Assembly (NCBI RefSeq): GCF_964340395.1
Contig: NC_135565.1
Span: 1-64,000 of the forward strand
DNA: 64,000 bases
DNA from: Glandiceps talaboti
Taxonomy: Eukaryota; Hemichordata; Enteropneusta; Spengelidae
Direction of reading: 5' to 3'
Both the position numbers and the translations under genes were made by a program. Position 1 is the first letter of the stretch; every line of letters starts with the position of its first letter. The notes beneath the pieces were generated by a model. That model was given only the letters and a program-made list of their open reading frames with translations. It was not told where the DNA came from and did no database searches. Positions 11,358 to 21,669 of this stretch are shown piece by piece.

Positions 11358-13733
11358 TTAGCTCTGCTGTCAGCGAAAGCTGAAAGCGTAGCTTTAGGTA
11401 TAGGTTGTATAGAGTATAGAGAGTAGAGTGAATCATAGGTGTCCGTCAAACTTTTATATTTTCATTATTTTCTCCGAAAGTGACAGTCAGTATTCTTAGA
11501 TATTTGGTGTGCATGTTCCCTGGGGGGAGGCTATTCAGATTTGTTCATGCCAAGTTGATCTATGCCATTTTCAATTTTTTATGATTTTTTTTCATAAAAT
11601 GTCATTTTCATCATCTCCGTGAAAACTTATTGTCAGATTGCTTTGATATCTGGTGTGTTGATGCGCAGGGGGTAGCTTACTCAGGTTTGTTAATTTCAAG
11701 TCAGCACATCTTCATTTTTATTTTTTATGATTTTTTTTTGTAATTTGAAAAAAAATGAATATGTTAATGAGCATAATGACCGACGCCATATTGGAAATCA
11801 GTCGACGAGACTTTAAGTAAACTGCCACTTTTCAAAAGACACTATTGACGTCAAACAAGCAATGTAATATGTGCTATAGTCATAATTCTACGCATTGGGC
11901 GCCCAAATGCATGAAGTGACAAGCGTTTATTCGAAACAGGGTTGTAAACTTAAAATCCAAATTCTGCACCCCTTCTACATAATCAGCCAGTCCGCAACGT
12001 CATTATTTGCATACTCTATCCTGATTCGACCAGAAGCTGAAGCTGACCTCATTTGACCGGGCGATTTTCCACAGCAAGTAACAACACAGGATGTTCTTGG
12101 TACTCACTAAAATCTCACTTCAGACCCACTATAAAAATGTGATGTTTTCAGATAACATGTAACTTGTGATTAATTCTATATTGTCGTGCAATTTGGAGTG
12201 ACAGTGAACCAGAATTAAGACAACTTGCGTAAGGAAGGCATGCGGTTGAAGTTATGCAAGAGCAGTCTAACTGCGGACTGTGAATCAACCAAATTTTGTT
12301 TATTGGCCGACAGTTCACATGTCAAGTTAAACGACATGAACGTGTCTTGCCATTTCCAAAATGCAAATATTTGGCAAGTAAAAATAATTAAAATAATCAC
12401 AACTTTAATTTGGCTTCAGACTTTGCATTATGTTTTGCGTATCTTTCCCCGTTTTACATGTAAATCCGAAAAGGTTCTCTCGTCATGTCATCAGTGATCA
12501 TACCGCACCGCGGGGGGCTGCTTTGAGTACGTACGAGCGAAGTGAGGCATGTTGAGGTATTTTGTTGAGAATTATAAATATTGCGAAATGTCAAGTACAA
12601 GGTTTAAATACAATGGAATGATGAAAAAAATGGCCGAGTCTGCTGACAGGCGCCGCGCCGGTCACAAGAAACACTGTAAATTCCATCTTTCTTAGTTTCC
12701 GTACGGCGACAACCCCAGGTACCCGGATGCACGAGGGACTAACCCGGAAGCAAGTCGTTGTCAGCCATACGTTACAGTGGTAACATCGTCCGAGAAATCG
12801 CTGCGTTCAGAGTGTCATTATTCACAGAATTGTTGTTTTCGAGTGAAAACGCGTCTTGAATTGTATAAATCTAACAAATGAAGACATGTCAAGTTATATT
12901 TTGAAAGTTGTATCGCTAGTTTGAGACGATTTTCTCGCGTACTATCGAGGCTTACTTGGACCTTACTCCAGTTCATCGGGAAGTTTAGCCAGTCCGATAA
13001 TTCTTTCTGGTTTAGTTTACAACACTTTTGATCACGCAGATTTTGTTGTTGTGATGAAAAGAAATTAAAAAAAAAGATCACTTCAACCATTTCGTTGTGT
13101 TTTCTTTATGAAAGGTAATAGAACATGAACGAGTGTTACCACTGTAACGTATGGCTGCCAGAATGACTCTCTTTCGGGTACTTGGCGGGGATTGTCGCCG
13201 TCCGGAAACTAAGATGGCGATTAATACATTTCTTCCCTATATATATCTACTACAACTTGTACAAGTTGAATGTTGTTGACTTGGTAAATTTGTTAGAAAA
13301 TTGAAATTCAAATTGCCTCAACATTATTTTAGATCCCTAGTTTATTTCATTCATCATTAAAATTTCCCAGGGTTAAAGCTGTAAGACAATGGAATTATTT
13401 ATAGCCAACCTCAAAATCCTCCTTTTTTTTTCCTTTTTCTTGTGTGCATTTCCCAGTCATTTTTTTTCTGAGATTTTGTGCAATTTTTCATAACAGTAGA
13501 TTTTTGTTATAAAATGGTGACTATGGTATAAAAGTACAATACATTACCAACTTCTGTGTAAAATGTGTTTTACAGTGAGACATCATATGAACCACTAACC
13601 ACTTTATTGCATCGCTAAAACAAAACTGCATAGTGAAGAGCTGAAGAACTGAACCACTTCTACGTGTCACCAAAATAAAAAATTAAATTAAAAAAAAAAA
13701 CAGCGGAGCTATTCTGACCGATAGGTCGCTTGT
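11358..13733. mobile_element. Non-autonomous rolling-circle-like (Helentron/HINE-type) transposon, copy A
   Basis: The element begins TTAGCTCTGCTGTCAGCG and ends CAGCGGAGCTATTCTGACC, then ATAGGTCGCTTGT. AGCTCYGCTG near the left end is inverted as CAGCRGAGCT near the right end, where it is followed by a short stem (GACC-GATA-GGTC). Subterminal inverted repeats with a 3' hairpin, and insertion within a T tract without an evident target duplication, fit Helentron-like rolling-circle elements. The boundaries are supported by the inverted copy at 41669-45891. No transposase is seen. It carries a nested TIR element (12684-13219) and splits the integrase gene. Confidence 0.72.
12684..13219. mobile_element. 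Nested TIR element (MITE) inside copy A
   Basis: The left end (CTTAGTTTCCGTACGGCGAC from 12691) and right end (reverse complement TTAGTTTCCGGACGGCGACA) are inverted repeats. The similarity continues inward for roughly 90 bases through a TACCCGG-type block to a TACGTTACAGTGGTAACA block. The roughly 535-bp interval has no credible gene. The same element is found at the corresponding position in copy B, so it moved with the carrier or was already part of it. Confidence 0.75.
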
Positions 13734-14746
13734 TTCTTACGTAATATTTTTTCAATTTTATATTCCTTTGGATGGTGTTTCGATTCCTTAGTCATAATAT
13801 GCATGCGCTCAATTGATAATTCTTGTTCATAAAACATGCCTTCAATGTCTTCACCTGATAAATCTTCCAGAGTGCAAACAATAACGGGACCAAAGATAAT
13901 TTGTTTGATTTTGAAAAGTTCACGCGTATAGTTTGGTAGATATCCTTTGGCAAACACGTTCTTGTATTTGGAAATTCTCACGGTATCACCGATATTAAAC
14001 TTCGGAGTTCCATATTCAACAGTGAGATAAGCACCGTACAAATTATACCAAACGATATTTTCATTCTTTGGTAATGATGCTTCCTTCGGAGTCATGTGGA
14101 TTGAATTGTGGTAGGTATTGTTATAACCATCCACTAATCGATCTAGTACGTCGATCCAATTTCTAGTTTGTTTATCAGTAAAATATTTATACATACGTGA
14201 TTTAAGTGTCCTGTTAAAACGCTCGACAACAGATGCCTTTTTATCTGACCATGTACTAAACCACTCAATTTCATGATTTTCAAAGAGATCTTTAACATGC
14301 TTATTGTATAATTCCCGTCCTTCATCAAACTGTATTTTATTCGGTTCACGGTCTTTAAAAATTAACTCAAAGGAGTCAGCCATTTCAATACCACGTTTTG
14401 ACTTGAGTGGTATCGCCCAGGCATACTTCGATAACACATCGATAACAGTCAGGATGTAACGATAATCTTTGTTACCCTGATTCTTACTCTGGTCATTGGG
14501 CATAGTATTCATCTCTACAATGTCAGCTTGCCACTGGTCATCAATTCCAGAAACAATTACTTTGCGGTAAGGGAACTTTTTAATCGCTGGTTTGTGCATA
14601 GTGTAAACTTCTTGTTCTTCTAACCATTGTTTCAATTCCTTATATTTTATTTTTTTGTTGTCTGCTTTGATTTTACGCCACAATTTTGTGATGCTGCTGT
14701 ATGCTAAATCAGAATTATAATACAAGTCTCGCAAATACTGGTCCAT
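13709..14746 (-). CDS. Polinton-like DDE integrase (rve superfamily), C terminus interrupted
   Basis: The integrase would join the element's DNA to the host chromosome. The 345-residue frame has an N-terminal helical region without an obvious HHCC zinc finger. The catalytic core has D75 in QWQADIVEM, D141 in IQFDEGREL and E175 in ASVVERFNRTLK, giving D-x65-D-x33-E. An SH3-like segment follows (FNIGDTVRISKYKNVFAKGY). The last seven residues (QATYRSE) are encoded by the end of the inserted transposon. The real C terminus, a chromodomain, lies beyond it at 11262-11357. All three acidic catalytic residues remain, but the native C terminus is lost. Residue spacing and context fit Polinton rather than retroviral integrase. 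Confidence 0.9.
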   Translation of the reverse strand: MDQYLRDLYYNSDLAYSSITKLWRKIKADNKKIKYKELKQWLEEQEVYTMHKPAIKKFPYRKVIVSGIDDQWQADIVEMNTMPNDQSKNQGNKDYRYILTVIDVLSKYAWAIPLKSKRGIEMADSFELIFKDREPNKIQFDEGRELYNKHVKDLFENHEIEWFSTWSDKKASVVERFNRTLKSRMYKYFTDKQTRNWIDVLDRLVDGYNNTYHNSIHMTPKEASLPKNENIVWYNLYGAYLTVEYGTPKFNIGDTVRISKYKNVFAKGYLPNYTRELFKIKQIIFGPVIVCTLEDLSGEDIEGMFYEQELSIERMHIMTKESKHHPKEYKIEKILRKKQATYRSE

Positions 14747-14892
14747 AGTATAGTATAGTATATATATATATTATATTAGTAAACATTATTAGTAAATTTA
14801 TAAATATATTATTTATTTATTATTTCATTATTTCATTATTTATTATTTCATTATTTATTTTTTTATTTTTTTATTTTTTTATTATTTAACTA
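14747..14892 (-). promoter_or_regulatory. AT-rich promoter-like spacer upstream of the integrase, with TATAG pentamers
   Basis: Immediately 5' of the integrase ATG are three AGTAT pentamers, then a TATATATATAT run and a TTATTTATTATTTCATT-type repeated tract. All element spacers are AT-only, which suggests TATA-like promoters. The pentamers are the same unit that makes up the adjacent satellite. Promoter function is inferred from position only. Confidence 0.4.
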
Positions 14893-15360
14893 TTATTTCA
14901 TTGACTTCGTATCTGAATAACCATTCAGTTTATAATACTTTAAATAACGTTCTAATGGTGGAGTATAATTGGCAGCTTTTTGCATTTCGAGAGACTTCAT
15001 GAATACTTCCTGAATAAATTCCTGAGGTGCTTGAGAGTAAATATTTGCTTGCGTATATGTTAGTAATTCTTTGAAATTCTTATATTGTACTTTTAATCGT
15101 GATACTTTATCCGATAATTTTAAATTTTGGTTGACAACTGTAACAACTATTGGAACAGCTGCTAATAAACTAATAAAAACTGGAATCGCTGGAACAGCAG
15201 CTAATGCACCAACTCCTGAAATAATCCCACTAGTAATAAGTATTCCTTTATTAACACGACTTATTAATTTATAAGAACGTCTATACGCACTACATACTCG
15301 TGTAAGATAATCGAGTAGGTCTTGTATCGTTTTAATATTTGTGGTAACTTGGTCAATCAT
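14893..15360 (-). CDS. Small Polinton-element membrane protein
   Basis: An intact 155-residue frame. Residues about 38-78 form long hydrophobic segments (GILITSGIISGVGALAAVP, then FISLLAAVPIVVTVV), flanked by basic N-terminal and C-terminal helices. One hairpin of two membrane passes is likely. Proteins of this type recur next to the integrase in Polinton-like elements of invertebrates as far as I recall, but their role is unknown. A virion-membrane or membrane-active role is a guess. Confidence 0.6.
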   Translation of the reverse strand: MIDQVTTNIKTIQDLLDYLTRVCSAYRRSYKLISRVNKGILITSGIISGVGALAAVPAIPVFISLLAAVPIVVTVVNQNLKLSDKVSRLKVQYKNFKELLTYTQANIYSQAPQEFIQEVFMKSLEMQKAANYTPPLERYLKYYKLNGYSDTKSMK

Positions 15361-15499
15361 TTTGTGGTATTACTATATATGTAAACATATAAAATAGTAA
15401 ACATATAAAATAGTAAACATATTTACTATATTTACTATTATTTTTTGATAATTAAATCGAACAAACGATATAACCAGCTAGAAGAGAATCAGTGTATTA

Positions 15500-16087
15500 T
15501 CAGTTTACAAAAGTAACAATATTATTTTTAAGAGGTTTGATAATCAAAGTGGATTTCCAGGTAGAATAGTGTTGATAGTCCCATAAATATTTAAAAGAAG
15601 TATAGATTCTAGACCTTTTTTTAACATTAAGTAACCAAGTCCTAGATGATGATATCATATGTTTATTTACAGCATATGTTGAATAAACTAGTTTATGATT
15701 TTCGAATTCTATCTCAATTTTATATATTTTGATATAATCATCATTTTTTTTAAAATTATCATTGGATGCTAGAAAATGTTGAATGTGATAACTTCCTGGT
15801 AGAATGTGATAACTTTTTCCTCGTTGACTAAAAGTTACTTTATCTGTATTTATTGAATGAAAACTTTCAAGTACAAATAGTCTAACAATTTCTTTACGGT
15901 TTAATACAATTATTGCAATTTCTTCTCCTCTTTCTTCTGTTTTAGGTTTTGGAGGAGGAATCGGCTTTAATTTAAACATATTATTTTCATATTCTAAGTA
16001 ATATTTAACACCTGTGATTGGTTTCTTAAATTTAATATCTCTAAGATCATTGAGAGATAAGCTGCGAGAGTTTAATGTTGTGGTCAT
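15500..16087 (-). CDS. LNDLRD-motif protein, short paralogue
   Basis: An intact 195-residue frame starting MTTTLNSRSLSLNDLRDIKF. The N-terminal motif LNDLRDI followed by a weakly conserved segment with aromatic and prolines (FKLKPIPPP) also starts the neighbouring gene at 17114, so the two look like diverged paralogues. Similar L-x-DL-x-DV openings occur in phage and virus fibre-like or tail proteins, which suggests a virion surface or fibre role (inference). The rest is beta-rich in appearance with no membrane segment. Confidence 0.55.
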   Translation of the reverse strand: MTTTLNSRSLSLNDLRDIKFKKPITGVKYYLEYENNMFKLKPIPPPKPKTEERGEEIAIIVLNRKEIVRLFVLESFHSINTDKVTFSQRGKSYHILPGSYHIQHFLASNDNFKKNDDYIKIYKIEIEFENHKLVYSTYAVNKHMISSSRTWLLNVKKRSRIYTSFKYLWDYQHYSTWKSTLIIKPLKNNIVTFVN

Positions 16088-16114
16088 TATTATGTTTATA
16101 TATAATTAATCTAT

Positions 16115-17114
16115 TTAAAATACTTTAAAATCTATAAGAATCATACGTTTCAAAGTTATTGTTTTGATATCTAGAAACTTTAACCCTTGTGTTAATGCAT
16201 ATAACACTTCATTTTCTTGTAATGCTTCTGCTAATTTAGATGACACTTTATTTTCTGTAAAAGTAACATTAATATTCTCGTTCTCAATATGAATTTCAAT
16301 AGTTAATAATGTACGTCGGTCACACTTTATTGCAAATCAATCTAAAAGAGTATCGTATTCATCCTCAGTATTTAATTTAATACATTTAATAATAATAGTA
16401 CCACTGGTTACTTTCTTCATATCATCCGTCATCGCATCATTAACAGTAAACATTTTTAGTTTAGCCTCATCATCAATAGGTTTTAAACCTAATGTTTTAA
16501 ACTGCGCATCATAAAAAAAACTGAATAGTTCCTTCGTTAATGTTATAATTACAATACCATTCCCCTGAATTCATAATTCTACTAAAAATATTGTCATTAT
16601 TTACTATTGTTGTTGTCTCATTCATTTTTAAATGCAGCTTGGGATTCAACAGGTCTAGTCTAGGATCTGGTTCTGGTAAATAGTGTCTGATATCAGCTAA
16701 ATTAAATGTCTTATTATTATCATTATAAACCAACACATAAGGAACTCGATCAGTTAAACCATGATCAATAGTTAATGGCTTTTCAAGCATTTCAATAAAA
16801 TCTCGTGGTAATTCAAAAGCATAGAACGTAGCAGCTCTGTTGCTATACGCAAAACCAAATGGTACATGATGTTTTGATACGCTACATTCTTCGATTGTCT
16901 CATCTACATCATTTAGGTCTACTAAATTATTGGTATGTTCGTGTGATTGAACTGCCGCTGGTTCTATATTATATATTTTCTTTTCATTTTTCCATCTTAA
17001 AATAAAATCTTTATTATTATGTCGTCCGGATAAATTTGATACGTTAACATCTCTGAGATCATTAAGTGCATATCCTTGTGGTGTTATCATACCTAGTCCA
17101 AAATTTGATGGCAT
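16115..17114 (-). pseudogene. LNDLRD-motif protein, long paralogue, broken
   Basis: The first part is a 201-residue frame (17114-16509) opening with LNDLRDVNVSNLSG. It stops just after an 8-T homopolymer, and the coding signal continues in another frame to a stop at 16115-16117, interrupted by one TGA at 16337-16339. I infer a gene of about 330 codons with a homopolymer frameshift and one nonsense codon. The second part has acidic and basic alternation and a TFTENKVSSKL segment and resembles nothing I can name. It is divergent from the plus-strand gene at 17158. Confidence 0.6.
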
Positions 17115-17157
17115 ATTATAATATTTATATATTATATATACTATACTATTAAAAACA
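17115..17157. promoter_or_regulatory. Divergent AT-rich intergenic promoter region
   Basis: Forty-three bases separate two head-to-head genes (minus from 17114, plus from 17158). The spacer consists of A and T with ATACTATACTATTAAAAAC next to the plus-strand ATG and ATTATAATATTTATA next to the minus-strand one. It probably drives both genes. CTATA pentamers are again present. Confidence 0.4.
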
Positions 17158-17816
17158 ATGAAGTTGTATATAAACGAAAAATCTAATGATATTACTATCA
17201 GTTTTACAGAAACGTTGATTGGTTATTCACAGATACGATTGTTGGAGTGTAAACTATATAATTCTTGGTATAATATTACGAAAGAAAACAATGAAATTGC
17301 TTTTACCGTTGATAAAAAAACGTCAGTTAAAAAAGTAGAACCAGGTAATTACAATGTAGAAACATTATCGCAAGCGATTGGTAGATCAAAATTGATTAAT
17401 TTTAAGAAAATTTTACCAACAGGAAAAACACAGATGAAAACGTTAAAGTAGACTTTTCAAAGCCAAAGAATTTTGTGAAAATACTTGGTTTTGAAGAGAA
17501 AGAATATATTTCACTGGGTATTAGTCCAAACAAAGCAGATTTTCTTCCTGTGACTGAATACGTAATCTACTGTGATATTATAGATACACCTACTAATTAC
17601 ATCAATGGGAAAAGGTCTAATTATTTACAAATTTTAACGATACAGGAAAATAAGGGTGAAATAGGAGAACCTGCGACTTATTCATTTCCTGCTAATGTTC
17701 CAGTACCCATCAAGAAAATGAATATAACTAATCTTCGAATTTGGATAACTAATCAAAATAACGAACCAATAGATTTTAATGGTTGGCCAATTTCATTTCA
17801 ACTCGAGCTAACTTAA
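17158..17816 (+). pseudogene. Polinton-associated capsid/penton-type structural candidate, frameshifted
   Basis: Two plus-strand frames, 17158-17451 (97 residues) and 17475-17816 (113 residues), are parts of one protein. The second frame is open back into the end of the first, with the break near 17430-17450. The first part carries EPGNYNVETLSQAIG and the second ILGFEE, PVTEYVIYCDII and a C-terminal NLRIWITNQNNEPIDFNG. This order (a PG-Y-N-ETL segment, a LGF segment, then a beta-rich end with I-x-DQ-N-x-x-x-D-x-NG) is a common uncharacterised family in invertebrate Polinton-like elements. I take it as a minor capsid or penton candidate by inference. It is the only plus-strand gene in the element and converges on the polymerase end at 17852. 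Confidence 0.6.
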
Positions 17817-17851
17817 AAGTTTACTTAAAAGTACTAAATTACTTACAGTTA

Positions 17852-19561
17852 CTAACGTTTACCTAAATCAACATGACCATATGCTAACGTGTTATGATGA
17901 TCGAGAACATAACATTTATCATTGAAGCAACTCAAAGAAGTCTTATTGATTGTATAACTACAGATCTGATGATTTATTGATCGTATAGTATTCATGGAAT
18001 GTTTTATTTGTAAATTTTCAAAAAGGACAGTCTTATATTCTTCGTGAATAATATTCTTTTTAACAACTATCTTTTTCATTCCTTTTGCTTTTCGAGTTGA
18101 TGAAGTTTCTGTGATATAAGAATACATTTTACTTCGAAGTCCAATAAATTCAGTGATTGGTAAACCAGCACATTCATCTTTCATTTTACCGATTATCTTT
18201 TTATTATAATCAAAATAGTATGGACTTTCAGATGAGTAATCACTATTATCGAACAGGTCTTTGTCTTGATAAAAATCTTTGTAGGGATCAACAGCGTGAA
18301 TTTCATACATTAATGAGTCGGTATCTGTGAATAACAACTTTGCTAATGAACCATATTTTTCTTTGGTATAGTTGTAATGAAAGTCATACATTAAAGTTTT
18401 GGACAAATCAAGAACACTCATCCCAACATATAAAGGTTGATTTAAAGTTAATCTTTCCTTTTTATTTTCAACAGCAACCAATCCTTTAGTTATAATTTTT
18501 TGTGTAACAAACGTTGGTTTAGATACTAATTTTTTTATTTCTTTTTCTGTTGTACATAATTTTATATTACGATGCTTACATACATTCATCATGGTTCGTC
18601 CAAATACAGAGTTATTCATTAGTTTGAAGAAATCTTTTTCGAAGGCATTTTTAGCTTTTTTTCTTTTTTCCGTGTTAAATAAGATGTATTGCGACATCCA
18701 CTTTGATTGGTTAAACTCAATAGCTCTATGGATTTTAGTGACTTTTAAACCGAGTGATAAATATTGTTTTAAGTTTTGGAAATGAAGTACGTAATTCCTT
18801 TTTGGTTTCAAAGTTGTAGTTAATTTCTCTATATTTCCGCATTTGATATTAAATAAGTCACGTATCTTTTTATTATGTGGTGATAACATGTCTTCAGTAA
18901 TACATAATTTCTCAGGTGCTAAAGGATAATCATTGTGGAGATCATGCAACTCGCTAGGATATTCAAGATCAACTTCAAGGATTAATCCACGATCACTTTC
19001 ATTGGTGTACTTACTTAAGTCAAGCTCATTTACATCAACCCATTTAAATCCATCCATTGGTAAAGCTTGAACCATTGCCCAACCATATAGATTATTTGCA
19101 TCTAAATACATGATATATTTTGATTCTTGAGTAGGATCATAATCTTTCATGTATGGATTGTTTGCCTTTGCATGACCAGCGGATATATAAGAGATACCAC
19201 CATGAAGACCTTTTTCTATGAAGAGATGCATATCTATATCCGTTAATAGTTCGAGATTAATTTTAGTCATTTTTAAGCAGGCATCCCAAGATAATCCTGG
19301 AGCACTGAAGTAATGACAGGGATCGAGATTATAATATAAATTGCATGTCTTTTGGAAATTTTCAAATACATCCGTTAATAATAATACATCAGTTTTAAGA
19401 TATAAGTCATGATAATCACCCATGGTTTGCATATAAAAATGCTTCCAAATATCATGCGCATGCTTATAATCTTCATCGGTAATACCAGTCTCATTTAGAA
19501 TAGAATAGAATGTTTCCTTTAGTGGAAGACTAATATCATTGAATTTTTTGGTGGAATCCAT
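17852..19561 (-). pseudogene. Protein-primed family B DNA polymerase, C-terminal half
   Basis: This half carries the polymerase domain of the element's replicase, which would copy DNA from a protein primer. A 569-residue frame shows palm motif A as YLDANNLYGWAM (about residue 153), motif B as FKLMNNSVFGRTM (about 317), and motif C as LFTDTDSLMYE (about 413), with both catalytic aspartates. The C terminus ends naturally (AYGHVDLGKR) shortly before the convergent gene's end. Coding sense is visible upstream of its first ATG and connects to the upstream half in another frame. The whole gene spans about 21606-17852, roughly 1250 codons, a usual Polinton polB size. Confidence 0.92.
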
Positions 19562-19599
19562 ATAATCATAAGGATATACACCCTTTCTCGTTAATAATT

Positions 19600-21606
19600 T
19601 TAAAGTATTAGGAAATTCCTGTTCTGTGTATTTGAAATCAAAACTATTAAACTATCTATGAAGACTAAATGAGTACCAACCATTATAGCCATGAACTTTT
19701 CCATAGAATGTGGGATAATATTAATCTTTTCATCAAAATTTTCAAGGGTTTGTACGATGAAATGACTGTCATATCCTTTTAAATTGAGAAATATAACGGG
19801 TATTTTCTTCGTTACTTGAACATTAATATTACAGGATTCATGTGCTGAACCACGATATTTACCAGTAATATGGCAATGGTCACGGACTCGTATACAATCT
19901 TTTGTACCATCTTCGTATGATTTTTCACAAATATGACATTGCGTCGCTTTTTGGAAACAGTTTTCATCATTTTTACTCATACACAGGGGTTTGTTAAAAT
20001 GTTGTTGTTTAATATTATTACAATAATCAACTTCCGATAACATCATTTCCATAAATTTCTTAGATGCATCTGGTCCTCTATAAATAACACTTTTTTTACT
20101 GAATGTGTCATCGTAACAACAAACAAGTTTATATCCGAAACTGCATACTTCATGTTTTTGATAATGTTGTGTGAATACCGTATTATTGTTAATAGTATTC
20201 ACTTTTTCAGTTATCGATTCGAAATCTGCGTAAATAACAAATGGTGCATTTAATTGTTTTGGGTAATTTTTAAATGATAACCATTTATATTCCTCAGTTG
20301 GCATTCGTATAGCTTGCGTCTTATTTATTTCAAAACAAATGGGAATGTGTTGATTTAAAATCTCTGCAGTTGTAAAGTGCTGTAAACAATATCTACAGAA
20401 GTGCTTTCTTTCATTATGATTTGTTATACCATACATGAATCGATTAAAGTCTTTAATCCAAACATAATGTTTTTGACTATCACCACGAGTTATTAGTAGT
20501 AAATCAAGATGATCTGCACAAGTTTGTTTACTAACATAAATTGGATATACTTTTTTATTATTATAACCAAATACGGAAATAGATATATTATTTTGGTTTT
20601 CAATTTTAGGTATTTGTTTTGTAGTGACTGTGAATGTTATTCCTTTATAATCTACATCATCGATATGGTGTTTGTATTTAGATGGCCTATATTTATCAAT
20701 TTCAACTGGAAACTTATATGCTAAATGACACCATCTAAAACATTCATTGTCATTATTTTGGATGTTAATGAGGCCTTTCATTGGGTGTTGTAGTTCTTTT
20801 GGTAATTTGATATATGAGTTACCTTGTAAAGGCTCGTATCTTACAATATTTACATACAAATTGAGAAGTGTTTTTATATGCCAACCAGAACCTTCACGTA
20901 ACCATTTAGCGACGTGTTCAAGAATTCTTTCGAAACTTACATTAATTTGTTCATATATTTGGTCAGTATTTGTAATTACTAATGGACTACTATTAAAATA
21001 ACCATCATTTGTTATCTCTGTATCCATATTGTTTACATTTGAGTTGTACTTAGCAAATTTTATCTTCAAGGTTAATATTGCTTTTATTCCACCTTGATCT
21101 TCTAAATTTTGTTTTAAAATTTGTTTTATTAAATATTTATTTTCATTTAACTGTGAATGAGGTTCGTTCTCAGTAATAACAATTTCATACGACTTCACAT
21201 ATCCTCTAAAAGCTCTCTCAAGTTCATGATATTTAGGTGGTATTAGAACACCACAAACATGACGATAGCCTCTATTAATAAGAGTTTGATATGTATCATT
21301 ACCTATTTTAATCATACGTTTGGTAATAGGATTAATGATATATTGTTCCGTTAATGGTCGAGGAAGGTTATCAGGTACCGACCAATCTAAGATATTCTTA
21401 GGCAAAGGTTGTAGATTACCATTCCGTATAAGCTTATTATATACACGTCCACCAACTGTTATCATTCGCTTAGTGAGTGGGTTCAAAATCTTTGTCATAT
21501 AAACCTTAGGTAAATGTTGTAGATTACCATTCTGTATAAGCTTATTGTATACATGTCCACCAACTGTTATCATTCACTTAGTGCGTGGGTTCAAAATCTT
21601 TGTCAT
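19600..21606 (-). pseudogene. Protein-primed family B DNA polymerase, N-terminal half, with adaptor-like repeats
   Basis: Reading from 21573 gives 657 residues. An in-frame upstream ATG at 21604-21606 is followed by a TGA at 21574-21576. The N terminus holds three copies of an NP-x-TKRMI-x-x-G-x-x-x-Y-x-x-L unit (near residues 1-20, 30-50 and 80-100), resembling the viral two-cysteine-adaptor-type motif. Then come a 3'-5' exonuclease-like block (VIYADFESI, about residue 450), a C2H2-like CRYCLQHF segment, and DHCHITGKYRGSAHESCN, typical of Polinton polymerases, followed by GYDSHFIVQ. A frameshift near 19640-19655 separates it from the polymerase domain. The gene is dead as it stands. Confidence 0.9.
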
Positions 21607-21669
21607 ATTGTATAATGAAAATTTTGAATATTCATATATAAATTTATTAGTTCAATTGATTTTTTCTTC

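Noticed and set aside
12215-13090. Short frames on both strands around 12.2-13.1 kb
   Set aside because: They lie inside a non-autonomous transposon and its nested MITE, overlap each other and lack domain-like sequence.
17158-17816. Programmed frameshifting as the explanation for the split plus-strand gene
   Set aside because: No slippery heptamer or downstream structure is evident and neighbouring genes show plain decay, so mutation is the simpler reading.
20509-21502. Plus-strand frames opposite polB
   Set aside because: Antisense shadows of the polymerase coding sequence.
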